NCBI GenBank assembly: GCA_030620095.1
Contig: JAUTXW010001600.1
Coordinates: 2,314,501-2,378,500 of the forward strand
Reading direction: 5' to 3'
DNA: 64,000 nt
Origin: Kuschelorhynchus macadamiae
Lineage: Eukaryota > Arthropoda > Insecta > Coleoptera > Curculionidae
How positions within the stretch are numbered: position 1 is the stretch's first letter; each line of letters starts with the position of its first letter. The position numbers were made by a program, and so were the translations under genes. This document shows positions 1 through 10,679 of this stretch, in pieces. The notes beneath the pieces were generated by a model. It was not told the origin of the DNA. It did not search any database and worked only from the letters and a program-made list of their open reading frames with translations.

Positions 1-212
1 ATTGAAGCAAATATTTAATATAATTACATACCTCAACATGTAGACTAGTCTGTCTACGGAATGTTTCGATACATAATATAAACAATATTATTTAAGCAAG
101 CATAAGAAATTATATCATTTACCTTAAGTTTTATTTTTTTTATTCAGTTGCGAAAAAGCCAAAAAAGATTTTTGTCAATCTATACGCAACAAATAATTTG
201 AACACATTTAAA

Positions 213-258
213 AATTCTGATTTGTGTTACAACAAAAATTTTTTTTTGTGGGCCAGTG
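213..258 (+). repeat. Solo terminal fragment of CACTG-ended transposon family U
   Basis: This stretch matches the 3' end of the family U copy that finishes at 54177: the block beginning ATTCTGATTTGTGTTACAAC, a run of T, then the terminal GGCCAGTG followed by TAA. The same end, inverted, lies at 37076. No family U coding sequence is next to it, so only the terminus survives, directly beside a LINE relic. Identity rests on a by-eye match of about 45 bases. Confidence 0.7.
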
Positions 259-264
259 TAATTT

Positions 265-350
265 TTTTAACATTTCACAAGACCTCCATTTTCTTTCGCC
301 ACATTGGATTTTTACCAAAATGTTACCAGGTCAAGACCTTTCAAAAAATC
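265..350 (+). repeat. Short fragment of GCCAT-rich dispersed repeat X
   Basis: The words CATTTCACAAGACC..CCATTTTC and GGATTTTTACCAAAATGTTACCAGGTC match the fuller copies of the same dispersed repeat at 31330-32140 and 50265-51031. It lies between the solo family U end and the start of the recognisable LINE coding sequence. Noncoding. Confidence 0.6.
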
Positions 351-384
351 TCATCAAACTTTTTTTTCTTACAACTTGATGGTT

Positions 385-2090
385 ATGAATTAAGGAGTGT
401 ATTTAGGCAAACAAAAAATAAGAACTCCTCTGGATTTGATGATATATCTGTCAGAATTTTTGAGAGCCTACCGTATGAGACACTCAACGTGCTAGCGGAA
501 GCAATTAACCATTTCTTTTGTGAGGGGAATTTTCCTTTTTTTTTGAAGACCTCAGAGGTTATATCTATATTCAAGGGGGGATCCTGAGAATCCTTCAAAT
601 TTTCGCTCTATTTCCTTACTTACAGCATTCAGTTGTTGAAAGGCTCGTTAAGGTCTTTGTCTAAGTGCTTTCTTTTCTATACATACATAAACTTCTGATA
701 AAGCGTCAGTTTGGTTTTCAAAAGGATAAGTCGACTGTCGATGCTGTTTTCTCTTTCCTTGAGAATCTTTACTTGGGTTTGAATGAAGAGGAGCTAACTG
801 ATGCTGTTTTTTGTGACTTTTCTAAAGCTTTTGATTGGGTCAATCATAAATTACTTTTAGAAAAATTTGAGCACTATGGTTTTAGGGGAACTTTATTACA
901 ATGGTTTCAGTCATACCTGCCAGGAAGAAGGCAGTTTGTTTGGACTCCAAAAGGAAGATCAAATATGCTACATATCAGTAATGGTGTTCCACAAGGCTCC
1001 GCACTGGGCACAATCCTATTTTTATGGTACCTTAATGATCTTGCTTTTTTGGATATTCGGAGGGGAACTGATCACAACGCTCTTATGAATACCATTTGTA
1101 AGGATTTGGAGAGGGTGAAAGAATAGTGTGCTTTTAATTAATTAGGTTTTAGCTGTGATAAATCATCCATTTTTACTTTTAAGTTTACATTGAATAATAT
1201 AGATCTAAATAGTATTCAACTAAAAATTTTTGGATATTCATATTGATAAAGAATTAAAATTCTCCACTCACATAAGCCTACTTAGTAAAAAATTTGCTTC
1301 TGGGTGCTTTGCTGTGAGAGTAATTTCTACTGAATTAGGTTCAGTTGCGGCTAAGAAGGCATACTATTCTTTAATCGAATGTCACATAAGACATGGGATC
1401 ACTTTTTGGGGATTTTATAACCACCAATTCCTAAATTCCATCTTTGTTCTTCAAAAAATTGTATACCTCTTTTTATACTAATTTTTACTGTCATTTCTCT
1501 TTTTACCTTGGAGACTTGTTGCTTGATGCACAAAAAATTTAGGAATTTTTCTAGGCATAGTGCTTATACTACCTGTTACAGTAGCAGCGTTCCTCTCCCA
1601 ATACCCAAATTTGCTTTAACTAAAAACTCATTGAATTATGAAAGTGCTGAGATTTACAATCACCTACCTACGAACATGAAATTAATTACTGTTGAAAAGT
1701 CCTTTAGAGGGACTCTCAGAAACATTCTTAAGCTAAAGCCATACTACAACCTGCAGGACTTTTATGATAACCCTCTAAGATAGCAGGTATGATATTTTAA
1801 ATATTTCTGACTCAACATTTGTTTTCTTTCTAATTCTTTATATTACTGACTCACATTTGTTATTATACAGATGTATAGTTTTTATTTTAATTATTGATTG
1901 TTGTCTATTGTTTTGTTATTATTATATATGTTTTATTTGTATATTTTTTGAGCCTTTCAATGTATAGTTTACTTTTTTTAACATAGTGTAAGTTATTCCA
2001 TAAAGTATTATAGAATATTTCTATTTTTAAGGTTGTTTTGTCAATGAGACATGTTTTTCTGATGACAATAAAGCTTATTTTGTTTAATGT
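385..2090 (+). mobile_element. Degraded Jockey/CR1-like LINE (reverse transcriptase relic plus 3' end)
   Basis: Non-LTR retrotransposon relic. Three reading-frame pieces follow the order of a LINE reverse transcriptase. At 400-585 is the fingers region (KNSSGFDDISVRIFESLP, then LKTSEVISIFKGG). At 700-1065 is the palm, with the first catalytic aspartate in FCDFSKAFDWVNH and the GVPQGSALGTILF motif. At 1215-1783 are the thumb and C-terminal regions (ELGSVAAKKAYYSLIECHI, then SAEIYNHLPTNMK). The FADD catalytic box that should lie between about 1070 and 1210 is missing, so there is an internal deletion besides several frameshifts. No endonuclease domain is visible, so the copy is 5'-truncated. 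An AATAAA near 2066 is a plausible poly(A) signal. The domain order is seen directly; the clade is inferred from motif style. Confidence 0.85.
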
Positions 2091-2096
2091 TTTTTT

Positions 2097-2170
2097 CACG
2101 ATTAGAATACTTCTAAAAAGCTTTCAAACAACTAAAGCATGGTTCTTGAGTTTAGACCGTGTCGAATTTT
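2097..2170 (-). repeat. Fragment of PLE-2 3' terminal sequence
   Basis: The words CACGATTAGAATACTTCT and GGTTCTTGAGTTTAGACCGTGTCGAATTTT match the sequence just downstream of the minus-strand hammerhead at 32286-32340. The fragment lacks the ribozyme. It sits directly after the LINE 3' end. Confidence 0.5.
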
Positions 2171-2814
2171 CCTTGCTTTCCAGAATTTCGCTTGAAATAC
2201 AGGAAAAAAATAGTTCGAATGGTCTCGGTCACGATCTTGACGAAAGAATCGTCTTAAATTTCAATTATTTTAAGTAATGTTAAAAATTGAAAACACCTAT
2301 TAATGGTAAAATTTTCAAAAAATTCAGAAAGTTAATTTTAGGTAACGAATTTTAAAAACCGCTGATAATAGAATCGTCTTAGTCTCATTTAAATAAAGAA
2401 CATTGTACAAAATACAATAATCTCCTCAACCGACACAAACTGAATCTGCATTGTAAAAATTCTTTTACACTCAAAGTTTTATTAAAATTTTACGAATTGA
2501 TGATCTAATTTAGATTCCTAGACATCTCACTTTGTGGAAGTTTATTACATATACAAGATATAATAGTCTAGAGCTAGTAAGAAATAATGTCAGATGCCAA
2601 AAGCTTTAGGATTTTTTAAGATCTAATGAAATAAAAAAAATTAATTATACAGGATTAGTCATAAAGTTTCGGCAAAACAAAGATGTAATTTTTAAATAGA
2701 ACACCCTATACATTATATGCCCATCAATTGTGTTTCTTCTTACTGATTACTATACTTGATTTGATGCCTTTATTTTTAAAGACACTCAGAAAATTGAGAA
2801 AAATCCTGTCATAA

Positions 2815-3595
2815 GAGGCAAGGTATTCCTAACGATTCCACGATGTAACACAGTCATAGACATAATAGGATAATGGACGTTTCCTTGACTCCAACACAGT
2901 GCGAGAGAGATGAGACTAATTAGGGCAGAAATCACATTAGTTGCGAGAGAGATGGAGCTAATAAAGGAGAAATTTATCTTTTTTGGAACTAGACCAATTA
3001 ATGACCATTTCTGTATAATTAGTTTATCTTTATTCCACTAGATTTTTAAAAATCCTAAAACTTTTGTATTTGACATTTCTTGCTGTCTCTCTTATTTTTT
3101 GATATAATCGACCCCTTCCCATAAAAATTTTAAGTTTTATATCATTACTTTTATTGAGATGTTCGCAAATATTAAATCCATAGTTGTTCAATTTTTTTAA
3201 CGTTCTCTTTGCACTTCCTTAAATTCACTTTTCAAAATCTATTAGATCATTTCGACTAAATGTCAAAATTCTAAATTCCGTTCAAACCGGAAGTCGAATT
3301 TTAACATTTCCGTCTAAACCGCACGATGATCTCATTCAATGGATTTTAAAAAGGTAAGATAGGAAAGATTGCCAAAAAAGAAGCAAATCACAAATTGTTC
3401 AGTCTGCTATCGCTAAAAACTAGCACTTAACAGGACATATGATTAACGTAAATAATATTTTAAAGTCGTTAAGTACCTAGCACAAGCTACATCATGTGTG
3501 GAAACCAATCATGTAGTGTTTTGATCTCAAGCAGTAAAATTTCCTGATGATGCCGTGTGTAGTTGCAGGCAAAACGTCAGAAAGTAATACCAAAT
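2815..3595 (+). pseudogene. PLE-2 (Penelope-like) relic, GIY-YIG region and 3' end
   Basis: Weak but ordered matches to a Penelope-like element of the same family as 7620-7985. At 2815-2880 a frame reads VFLTIPR followed by DIIG, comparable to FLLYIPGTTDIIG at 7650. At 3350-3480 a frame reads KKQITNCS / QIVQSAIAKN, comparable to DQIVQSAEA near 7890, which follows the GIY-YIG endonuclease. The segment ends in a hammerhead-like motif at 3538-3590. Between 2880 and 3350 I cannot follow the coding sequence, and a GCGAGAGAGATG word is repeated there. All frames are interrupted. Confidence 0.55.
3538..3590 (+). ncRNA. Decayed hammerhead ribozyme motif (PLE-2 type)
   Basis: It reads CTGATGA, one extra T, GCC as the 5' side of stem II, a loop, GGC as the 3' side, then AAAAC GTC. 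A functional core needs GAAA after stem II. Here the conserved G is A, so cleavage is not expected. The layout, including the single T before stem II, is the same as in the intact-looking motifs at 4478 and 32286. Confidence 0.6.
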
Positions 3596-3599
3596 CCAC

Positions 3600-4365
3600 C
3601 ATCTAGAGCTAAAAGCCATCAATTTTTCCAAATCCTAGAATTCATAAAAAGGTTACTAACCTATATATTTTGTTCCTATTAGTCATTAATTAAAAATTGT
3701 ACATATATGCAGTTTTTGGAATCAAAAACATAGCCTGTGATGGCATATGTTTTCATCAACATAATTTTAAATATTTAATTGCCCCTAATTTTTAAACAGA
3801 TCAAAAAATTTCTATCAGAATCTGGAATTTTACTTTGCTTGAATTAAAAAAATAGTAATGACAATCATATTTTTATTATCCGGAACTAAAAAAACAAAAA
3901 AAAATTAGTAGCGCCAAAAAGTACACAAGCAGCAAATACGTGTTTAAATCTTGTACCAAAAAACACTTTTTTCCACTCTGTATTGATTTTTCCGGCTTCT
4001 AAAAACAAATTATCGGCATATTTTATCCCTAATAAAGTGTATGCATTATTGTAATAATATGAGACATATTTCTCTTTAATCCACGTAGTCGTAAGATTTT
4101 TGCTCTAATTAGTTTCTTTCAGCCCTTAGTTCAGGGCATTCGGGAACAAAATCCTTTAAATAGCTATTAAAATTGCAGGGAAAGTTTAGCAGTTTTACGT
4201 CCGCCCGTCGGCCGCGTCGTATGATTGTGGTGCTTATGTTCTCCTGGGAACTTTATTATAGTTGATCCTCGATGCTCTCCTATTAAAGTAATTTCCTGGA
4301 ATTGGAAAAAGTTTTTTATTTTGTGTATTTTGTGGACAACGTGAAGAAATGTGTCAATTAATTTC
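3600..4365. other. AT-rich stretch without recognised feature
   Basis: No coding sequence, inverted repeat or known element end could be recognised on either strand between the PLE-2 relic and the 14-bp target duplication at 4367. Confidence 0.5.
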
Positions 4366-4409
4366 AAGGAAGACATTTATCAAAATACAAGAGTTCTAAC
4401 CACACTACA

Positions 4410-4476
4410 CCACAACTTGTTACGTTCTGGACGCGCGTTTCGCTAACCAAGTTCATCATCAGCAGATGATATAAAC
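4410..4476 (-). ncRNA. Hammerhead motif with broken stem II (PLE-1)
   Basis: This is the inverted partner of the ribozyme at 4478. On the minus strand the core CTGATGA (4462-4456) and GAAA (4441-4438) are kept. Three bases are missing from the 5' side of stem II (it reads GAAC, not GCTAAC), so stem II can form only about three pairs. Cleavage is probably impaired. It comes from the same insertion event as its partner. Confidence 0.75.
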
Positions 4477-4477
4477 A

Positions 4478-4545
4478 GTTTATATCATCTGCTGATGATG
4501 CTAACTTGGTTAGCGAAACGCGCGTCCAGAACGTAACAAGTTGTG
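4478..4545 (+). ncRNA. Hammerhead ribozyme, type I, core intact (PLE-1)
   Basis: Self-cleaving RNA motif readable by base pairing. Stem I pairs CTG (4489-4491) with CAG (4527-4529), with further pairing possible outside. The core CTGATGA is at 4492-4498, followed by one extra T. Stem II is GCTAAC (4500-4505) with loop TTG and GTTAGC (4509-4514). GAAA is at 4515-4518. Stem III is the palindrome ACGCGCGT (4518-4525), then C4526 as the predicted cleavage position. Stem III has almost no loop, a known feature of hammerheads in Penelope-like elements, which are thought to act as dimers. The extra base before stem II is shared with the other motifs in this window. Activity is untested. Confidence 0.85.
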
Positions 4546-4979
4546 GTGTAGTGTGGTTAGAACTCTTGTATTTTGATCTATCTTCCACCACAGGTTCCAG
4601 TGTTAGGAAGACATTTATAAAAAGGTAAATTTCTGCAAGAGCAAAGGCTATTTTGTATATAAGGTAAATTGGGCGGTAATAGTCAAAAGCAAGATCCAAT
4701 TTATATTAATTTTTTCTAAATTTCTTTCTCATATTCATTGTCCTACAGATAAAATTGCAAAAAATCTGTACAAAGCTGGTCAGTGTTTAACGTAGAAACA
4801 ACTTTCATAACGTGGATTTTTTGAGGTTTTTTGCTTTCTCAAAATAAAGAAAAAGTAAATTTTCCAACACTTCATTAATTTTTTTGCGCGTTTTGGCGCA
4901 TTGGCAGCTTCCAGTACGTCTTAACAGGTACCCTGAAGTTCTATTTTATCACTTCTGTTTGTGTTTTCATAAATTTAAT

Positions 4980-5170
4980 ATCGTTAAGTAAACTGGTCAA
5001 AACTCGAAGAAGTGATGAATTTGAACTCTTTGGATAGATTGGTTAACTGGCTTTCAATCGTCATGTCTCAGATATATGCAGGGCACAAAATGAAATAATG
5101 TAAAACGATGTTTGATGATCTCATTTTAAGGAAAAAATGCGGCTTGATTTATTTAATTTTTAACGAGATT
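4980..5170 (+). repeat. Diverged repeat, partner of 8060-8262 in inverted orientation
   Basis: The words GGGCACAAAATGAAATAATG, GATGTTTGATGA, ATGCGGCTTGATTTATTTAA and GGTCTAGGATGAAAA recur in the same order on the minus strand at 8060-8262. The two copies are clearly diverged. They may be the ends of a decayed element spanning 5-8 kb, or two independent copies of one repeat. Confidence 0.6.
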
Positions 5171-5499
5171 TTTACGGTCTAGGATGAAAAAAATGATTTC
5201 AAAGATTTTAAAAATTTCTCATTTTTCCTGAAATACTAAATTAAAAAAAAAACAAAGAAAATAAAAACTCATATAAAAACAACTGAATTTGTTATGAAAA
5301 AATAACTTGAGAACAGTTTTATTAAACAACTTGTTTGCTTAAAAATAAATTTGCAACAACAACAATCCCCTCACTTTATCTAATCTAATCACTATTTTTC
5401 TAACTCTTCAAATTTAGGAGTTGTCTTTTGATCTAGAATATAATATTATTGGATAACTTCATTTCATTTACAATTTACGTGGTGAAGGAGCTAACAAAA

Positions 5500-6110
5500 G
5501 CTAATTGATGCGGTTCTTCTAGGCAAATAAAAGGATATCCGGCGTACGTTGGCAATTAGAAGACATATACCCATCAGAGTACTTAATGGGAAAATAAGAG
5601 TTGGCTATGCCTACTGACGAATAGCAGAATGGAGTAGATGCACCTTTGTGGATGAATGTAAGTTCAATGAGCATATATAAGATCGTCGTTTTTTGGTATA
5701 AAGAAAAGATATTGGAAGAGGAAGTGTGGAGAATATGGAGACGTGTGTATCATTTGGTGGTATGAATATTAGGGGAGAAATTATGAGAGCTGGTAGGACA
5801 GAACTTTTGTGTGTTTGAGACTATGATTGTTGTGAATTACTTGGGAAGATATGTTCAGAGGTTGTCTTATCTACTGCAGAAAACTATGGCAACAGTTTTG
5901 TTTTTATTGATGACAATACGAGGTTCCACAGGACGTTCATTGTCAAGGAGTTCCTGAGAAAGAACAATATTCAGAGAATGGAATGGCCTGCCAGTTCTCT
6001 AGATCTGAATTAAATTGAGCATGCCTTTAGTCGCGCTGTATCGTCTTTAAGAAAACGATGGCCAAAAAATTTCAAAACTGTTCAAATACTATATATTTAT
6101 AGCCTTTGAT
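5500..6110 (+). pseudogene. Tc1-like (DD34E) transposase relic
   Basis: Cut-and-paste transposase remnant. In shifting frames it shows CTFVDECKFNEH (first catalytic D, near 5648). Further on is FVFIDDNTRFHRTFIVKEFL (second D, near 5910), then MEWPASSLDLN*IEHAFSRA (glutamate near 6018). I count 34 residues between the second D and E, the Tc1 spacing; a stop falls inside the last motif. Several frameshifts and stops exclude function. The N-terminal DNA-binding region and the terminal repeats were not found. Confidence 0.8.
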
Positions 6111-6362
6111 TGCACTAGACATCTTCATGGATCTTTACTTCACGAGTTCCGAACACTTTTCCACGTGTGATAGAGACCGTAACCCGTATCTCTATAGTAG
6201 TTTTTTGTACGTTGAAGATTTTCAATAGATTCTCTAATTTTTCGTTTATAAAATGCTGGAACTGATGCAAGAACCACGGTTTCTTTTACATTTCTAATAT
6301 TGCCAGTAGTATACTGTCCATCTAAGACAGGAAGTCGTAAATGAAAAAAGTAAGTTTTGATC
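6103..6362 (-). pseudogene. PLE-2 C-terminal ORF fragment and 3' end
   Basis: A 74-codon minus-strand frame ends in KRKIRESIENLQRTKN and RDTGYGLYHTWKSV. This style is typical of the tail that follows the GIY-YIG endonuclease in Penelope-like elements. Directly downstream the minus strand reads a decayed hammerhead (CATGAAGATGTCTAGTGC, then CAAAGGC without GAAAC), matching the order at 32286-32340. The fragment is truncated upstream. Assignment to PLE-2 rests on the shared ribozyme sequence. Confidence 0.65.
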
Positions 6363-7615
6363 AATTAATTAATATGTAAATGTTGTTCTGCATGAAAATA
6401 TTTTTGCCAATACTGTTCGTCTTTGATATGCGAGTATGATTTATTTTATTTTAGGCATGCATAGCATGCATACAAAGAGAGTATACACATTTTTCATACA
6501 TGAGGTTTGGCAAATTAATTACGACATTTTGTTTTGGTACTCCTACATTGAAACCTACATCCAGAGTCGTAAGTACATTTTCGTATTTTTATTATTATCA
6601 TTACTAATTATTAAAAAACCTAATATAAATAAGAAAACGTATCTGCATATTTGCATAACACAAAAAGAGTTATAGTGGTGACTTTAGTTATGTTTTCAGG
6701 TGACATGAGAAATTCTTGTCACTATAATAATCCGTTTGGTAATCTAACACTATAATTTTCTTATCTTTATAATTTTTTTTTTAAGATTGCCGAATTGTTG
6801 ATTCAGAAATTTGTTATTGACTTTAAATCGGGAGAAAAAATATATGATCTTGATGCAAACGATGAGTCTGCGTTCTTATCTCTAAATCTCCAGGGTTTTT
6901 AGAGAGAAACAAATTAATTTTTTGACTAAATTCTTTGTTCAAGGCTAATATTTTAATGAGCTCTAAAGGAACGAAAGTTAATCGATGCTTACTTCAAAGC
7001 ACACTACTTAGGTAAGTACATAACAATAAATATTTATTGTTGTTAGAATGAACATGTATTTACAGTTAGCGTTGTACAATGTTTATAACAAAAATAGAAA
7101 AAGCAATTATCACTACCTACTTTAGTTATTATAAAATACTAATATGGTTCTGCTCTATCGTTTATATAGGGCTATCCTAAGTACTAAGTCACAATGTGGT
7201 AAGTGTTATGGAGATACGACAATATAACCTAGCACTCAGTAGTTTCTACTTTTTGACATGGATTCTTTCAGACTTTTGCAAATTAAAATACGACTTTCAG
7301 ATTTTGCATAAGTAATACAGAATAACTTTAAGTAACATAAAGTGTGAAAACCCGAAAAAGTCAATATTTGCAGTTACGATTTCTTGTCTTAGGAGGAGAT
7401 TGAACAATTAGTTTCTTTTTAATACTTAAAAAAAAAAAAATAATTACAAATTCATGTTACCACCACCATCCAGCTCAAAAGAAATCGGTTACTAACTCAC
7501 TAGTACCAATTTCGATTTTTGATCAAGACAACATCGGAAACATCGAAACTGACCGAGGCGGAAAGATATTACGTGTTCAATTAAAAAATACAGTAATTTA
7601 ACTCCATGAAAGGAA
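6363..7615. other. Intergenic, no recognised feature
   Basis: AT-rich sequence. An open frame at 6436-6675 has low complexity and no recognisable motif. No element ends were seen. Confidence 0.45.
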
Positions 7616-7619
7616 AAGG

Positions 7620-7985
7620 ATAAGGAGCCACCGTTAGGTAGTGTGTTTCTTCTCTATATACCTGGTACTACAGACATAATAGGACGATTACTTCGGCAGT
7701 CCAACATACGTACAATCTTCAATACACCAAAATTGGACAATGCCTGCAATTCCCGAAAGGTATTGTAATTTTTTAAACAGAAGGAGTATATAAAATGCCT
7801 TGCTCTTATGGAGAAGTATATGTGGGAGAAACAGGACGCTCAATATGAACTAGACTTAAGCGACATAAACGATGTATTAAAAAGGATCAAATTGTTCAAT
7901 CTGCTGAAGCTGATCCCTGAAGACACCTCGTGCAGTCGAAGGTTAAACGTTGGATAATAATTACAATTTGACATCTCAAGAATCA
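7620..7985 (+). pseudogene. PLE-2 relic: GIY-YIG endonuclease region plus hammerhead-like end
   Basis: Frames read FLLYIPGTTDIIGRLLRQSN (7645-7710) and then KMPCSYGEVYVGETGRSI (7795-7850). The latter corresponds to the GIY-YIG nuclease signature of Penelope-like retroelements. RLKRHKRCIKKDQIVQS follows. The element ends in a degraded hammerhead: CTGAAGA at 7917, then CGAAGGTTAAACGTTGGAT, where the needed GAAAC has become TTAAAC. The frame is broken at the GIY-YIG entry (about 7770) and the start codon and reverse transcriptase are absent. The fragment is the 3' part of the same family as 6103-6362 and 32165-32355. Confidence 0.75.
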
Positions 7986-8059
7986 TGTTTTTTTAATTGA
8001 TTTTAGGAATTTTTGGGAACAGCAGCGAAAAAATCGTAACTCTAGAAAAAAAATATTTG

Positions 8060-8262
8060 TTTGCATTTTTATCCTAGACCCAAAACATTGAATAAAGAAT
8101 TAAACCGCACTTTTTAAAATAAATTGGGTTCATCAAACATTTCGGATCACTGCATTTTGTACCCTGCATATCAATTTAAAAAAATTGGTGAAATTCATCA
8201 TTTTACATTATTTCAATTTGTGCCCTGTATAGCTCTATCTAAGCCGGTTAACCAAGAATTTC
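8060..8262 (-). repeat. Diverged inverted partner of the 4980-5170 repeat
   Basis: The minus strand carries the same ordered words as 4980-5170 (a GTTTGATGA word, a GTGCGGTTTAATT word, GGTCTAGGATAAAAA, GGGCACAAATTGAAATAATG). No coding sequence is recognisable between the two copies apart from the Tc1 and PLE-2 relics. Confidence 0.6.
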
Positions 8263-9585
8263 CTACCAGAGAGCGAATGTTATTTTTTAAGATATACAAC
8301 TTTGAAAAATTAGGTAAAGCCTAGGGTAGGCGCTTTGAGTGTTTCCCAGTTTACATACTTTCAAATCCAACTTTTTACGAATCTGTTACATTTTTTGACA
8401 AATACTGTTAAACAACTTTTTCATAGCAACCATAGCCTTTACTTACTTGTTTTTTTTGGACTCAGTTATCTATACTTTTCATTTAGTTGTCTTTTTAAAT
8501 CATAAAAGAACACATATAATGCGGTAAAAGTTTGTTCCTCTCTGCAGAATTCAGCACAGATATTTTGTTTATCCATTTTCACAATAACATTATTTTTCAG
8601 CATTTTGCTGATACGTAATGAATTATTTTTTGAAATCCGATTTGAAAAGAGAAAGGAAAAAATGCTTTGATTTTTTTTCTATTACTAAATACGCTGATTC
8701 GAACACCGTGAAATATTTATTATTTCCAGTTTTTACTAACATCATCCGTTATCAGAAAACATATAAATTACCACTTTTATCTTATTGAAGAGTCTCTTTG
8801 TCGCTGCTTTAAACAAAACTAATTGATTATCGATCGCAGGTTTATCAGGCTTGACTTTGATTTAAAGCTCTGTTTTCAGAGGAATCTGCTAGAACGAAAT
8901 ACAAAGAGGTTTATCGAATTTTCAATTTAGAGGATTTAAAGCCGGTTTAGTAAATTGTTTGTTCTAAATACAAGTCGTAGTAAGTCACTTACATTTTTAA
9001 GCAAATAATTAATTATTCAAAATACGCATAAAATATTTTATTTTATAAAATAGCACAAAAAACAAAAATAATGATAATGTCTATTAGATAATCAAATGAT
9101 TACGTTGATTCTGGAATTAGAAAAGGCCCATTGTAGTTTTACATGGCAGGAAAATATCTAAATTCCTAAGGTTTATATTGCGATAGTAGAACATGACCTT
9201 CTAGAAAACTTAAAGCGAATGAATTTCTTTTTAATAAATGCAGAACAACGTCACAATTAATTACTCTGCTTTGCATGCACAGATGGGTAATAAGCGAGAT
9301 TTCCAATCAATCAAAAATAAATAAAATGACTATAATTTAGAAGAGTGAATCATTTGGACAAAAAAATTTTTTTATTAGGGTATTTATTATTTTGAAAAGA
9401 AAATTGGATTATATTAATTAACAGCGATGCTCTTCTCACTAGACCTCATGTTTTATGTCCTTAAATAAAGATAATGCTTGATGCAAAATTTTAGGACTGA
9501 CTTGAGGAAATAAAAATAACGTTTTAAATCAGGAGAGATTGTATTTAGACACATTCAAAGACGCGAAGTTTTTAACGGAATGGCA
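8263..9585. other. Intergenic, no recognised feature
   Basis: AT-rich, without recognisable frames, element ends or RNA motifs on either strand. Confidence 0.45.
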
Positions 9586-9589
9586 TACG

Positions 9590-9722
9590 CATTTAAATCA
9601 AAAAAACCTTTTTTTTTTCAGTGTACGCACCAATATCCAACAGGAAGAATTAAACCACCTATTTATGCATAAGACATCCTTTTATTCTATTCACTTATAT
9701 TTAAATGATAATATTATTTAGT
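9590..9722 (+). repeat. Duplicated noncoding block, copy 1
   Basis: About 125 bases, including CACCAATATCCAACAGGAAG and ATGCATAAGACATCC, recur nearly unchanged at 10908-11030. A short open frame over it (9539-9721) shows no known motif. Confidence 0.75.
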
Positions 9723-10168
9723 TTGCCAACTTCTATAGTTTTTAACCTCGAAAATTCTGACGATCCAAACATGAATATTAAAGGATAAATACCCATAGTA
9801 TCGCCGTTAGTCCGTTGTCTCAATTCTCATTCTATCCAATAACTTCCTTGCTTTTAACTAGACTTTGTTCTTGTTCCATGCAGAATTGCTTTCAATTAAC
9901 TTTCCCTTTGACGTCAGCATATCCCACATGTTTGCAGCATTCGACCATACAGGAACATTTTATTACACCCAACAGAGCTCTCTGGATTAGTTTTAATTTA
10001 ATTTAACGCTGGTTAGATTAATTTTACTTATTCCGGGAAAAAGTATTTAAAACTGAACATATGAAAAGACCCGAAGCGAAGCTTTTTAAAAGTTTGTTGT
10101 AATGGAGTATTAACGATTATTGGCGAGTAAGGATGGGCCCAAGAAAAATTATTGGGTTGAGGCATCTA

Positions 10169-10512
10169 AAACTGTGAAAACCGTATTTTAAAATTTTAAG
10201 GATTTCAAAAGTTACAGGGATAAACAATTTTATTGACAGCTGTCAGGATATTTTTTTTAAATAAATTAAATAAAATTAAAGTCAAATAAAATAAATTGCG
10301 CCACTAAAAGTTACATGAAACTGTGAAAACCGTATTTAAAAATTTTAAGCAGCTCAAAAGTTACGGCCGAAAAAAAAACTTGACAGCTGTGAAAGTATTT
10401 TTTTTTTAATAAATTACGACACTAAAAGTTACATGAAACTGTGAAAACCGTATTTAAAAATTTAAAACAGTTTAGAGGTTACTCGAAAAACAACTTTTTA
10501 TCGACAGCTATT
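10169..10512 (+). repeat. Three imperfect tandem units
   Basis: The phrase ACTGTGAAAACCGTATTT recurs at about 10171, 10320 and 10439. Each time it is followed by AAAATTTTAAG, an AAAAGTTAC or AGGTTAC word and a GACAGCT word. Unit length falls from about 150 to about 120 bases. Noncoding. Confidence 0.75.
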
Positions 10513-10679
10513 AATCTATATGGTCCATACAGTATAATCGAAATATAATTAGTCAAGAGATAAAAGAAATTTGACATGTTTCATTCTTTGTTTTTTAACT
10601 AGTCGCTTAAAAAATTATTTTCGTTTTTTAGATACTGCTTCATATATCTAGAGCTACCGTGCATAATTAAAAAGAAAAT

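Larger units (their letters stand above)
4381..4604. mobile_element. 224-bp head-to-head PLE-1 terminal insertion with 14-bp target-site duplication
   Basis: The insertion is two inverted copies of the PLE-1 terminal repeat. The left arm (4381-4476) is antisense and the right arm (4478-4577) is sense, meeting at a palindromic centre at 4477. The remaining 27 bases to 4604 are unrelated. The 14-mer AGGAAGACATTTAT occurs immediately before the insertion (4367-4380) and immediately after it (4605-4618), which is what a target-site duplication looks like. The arms match the PLE-1 ends at 15807-15905, 16440-16534 and 29820-29937. No coding sequence is present. I infer a severely truncated Penelope-like insertion; inverted ends are known for this class. 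Confidence 0.85.
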
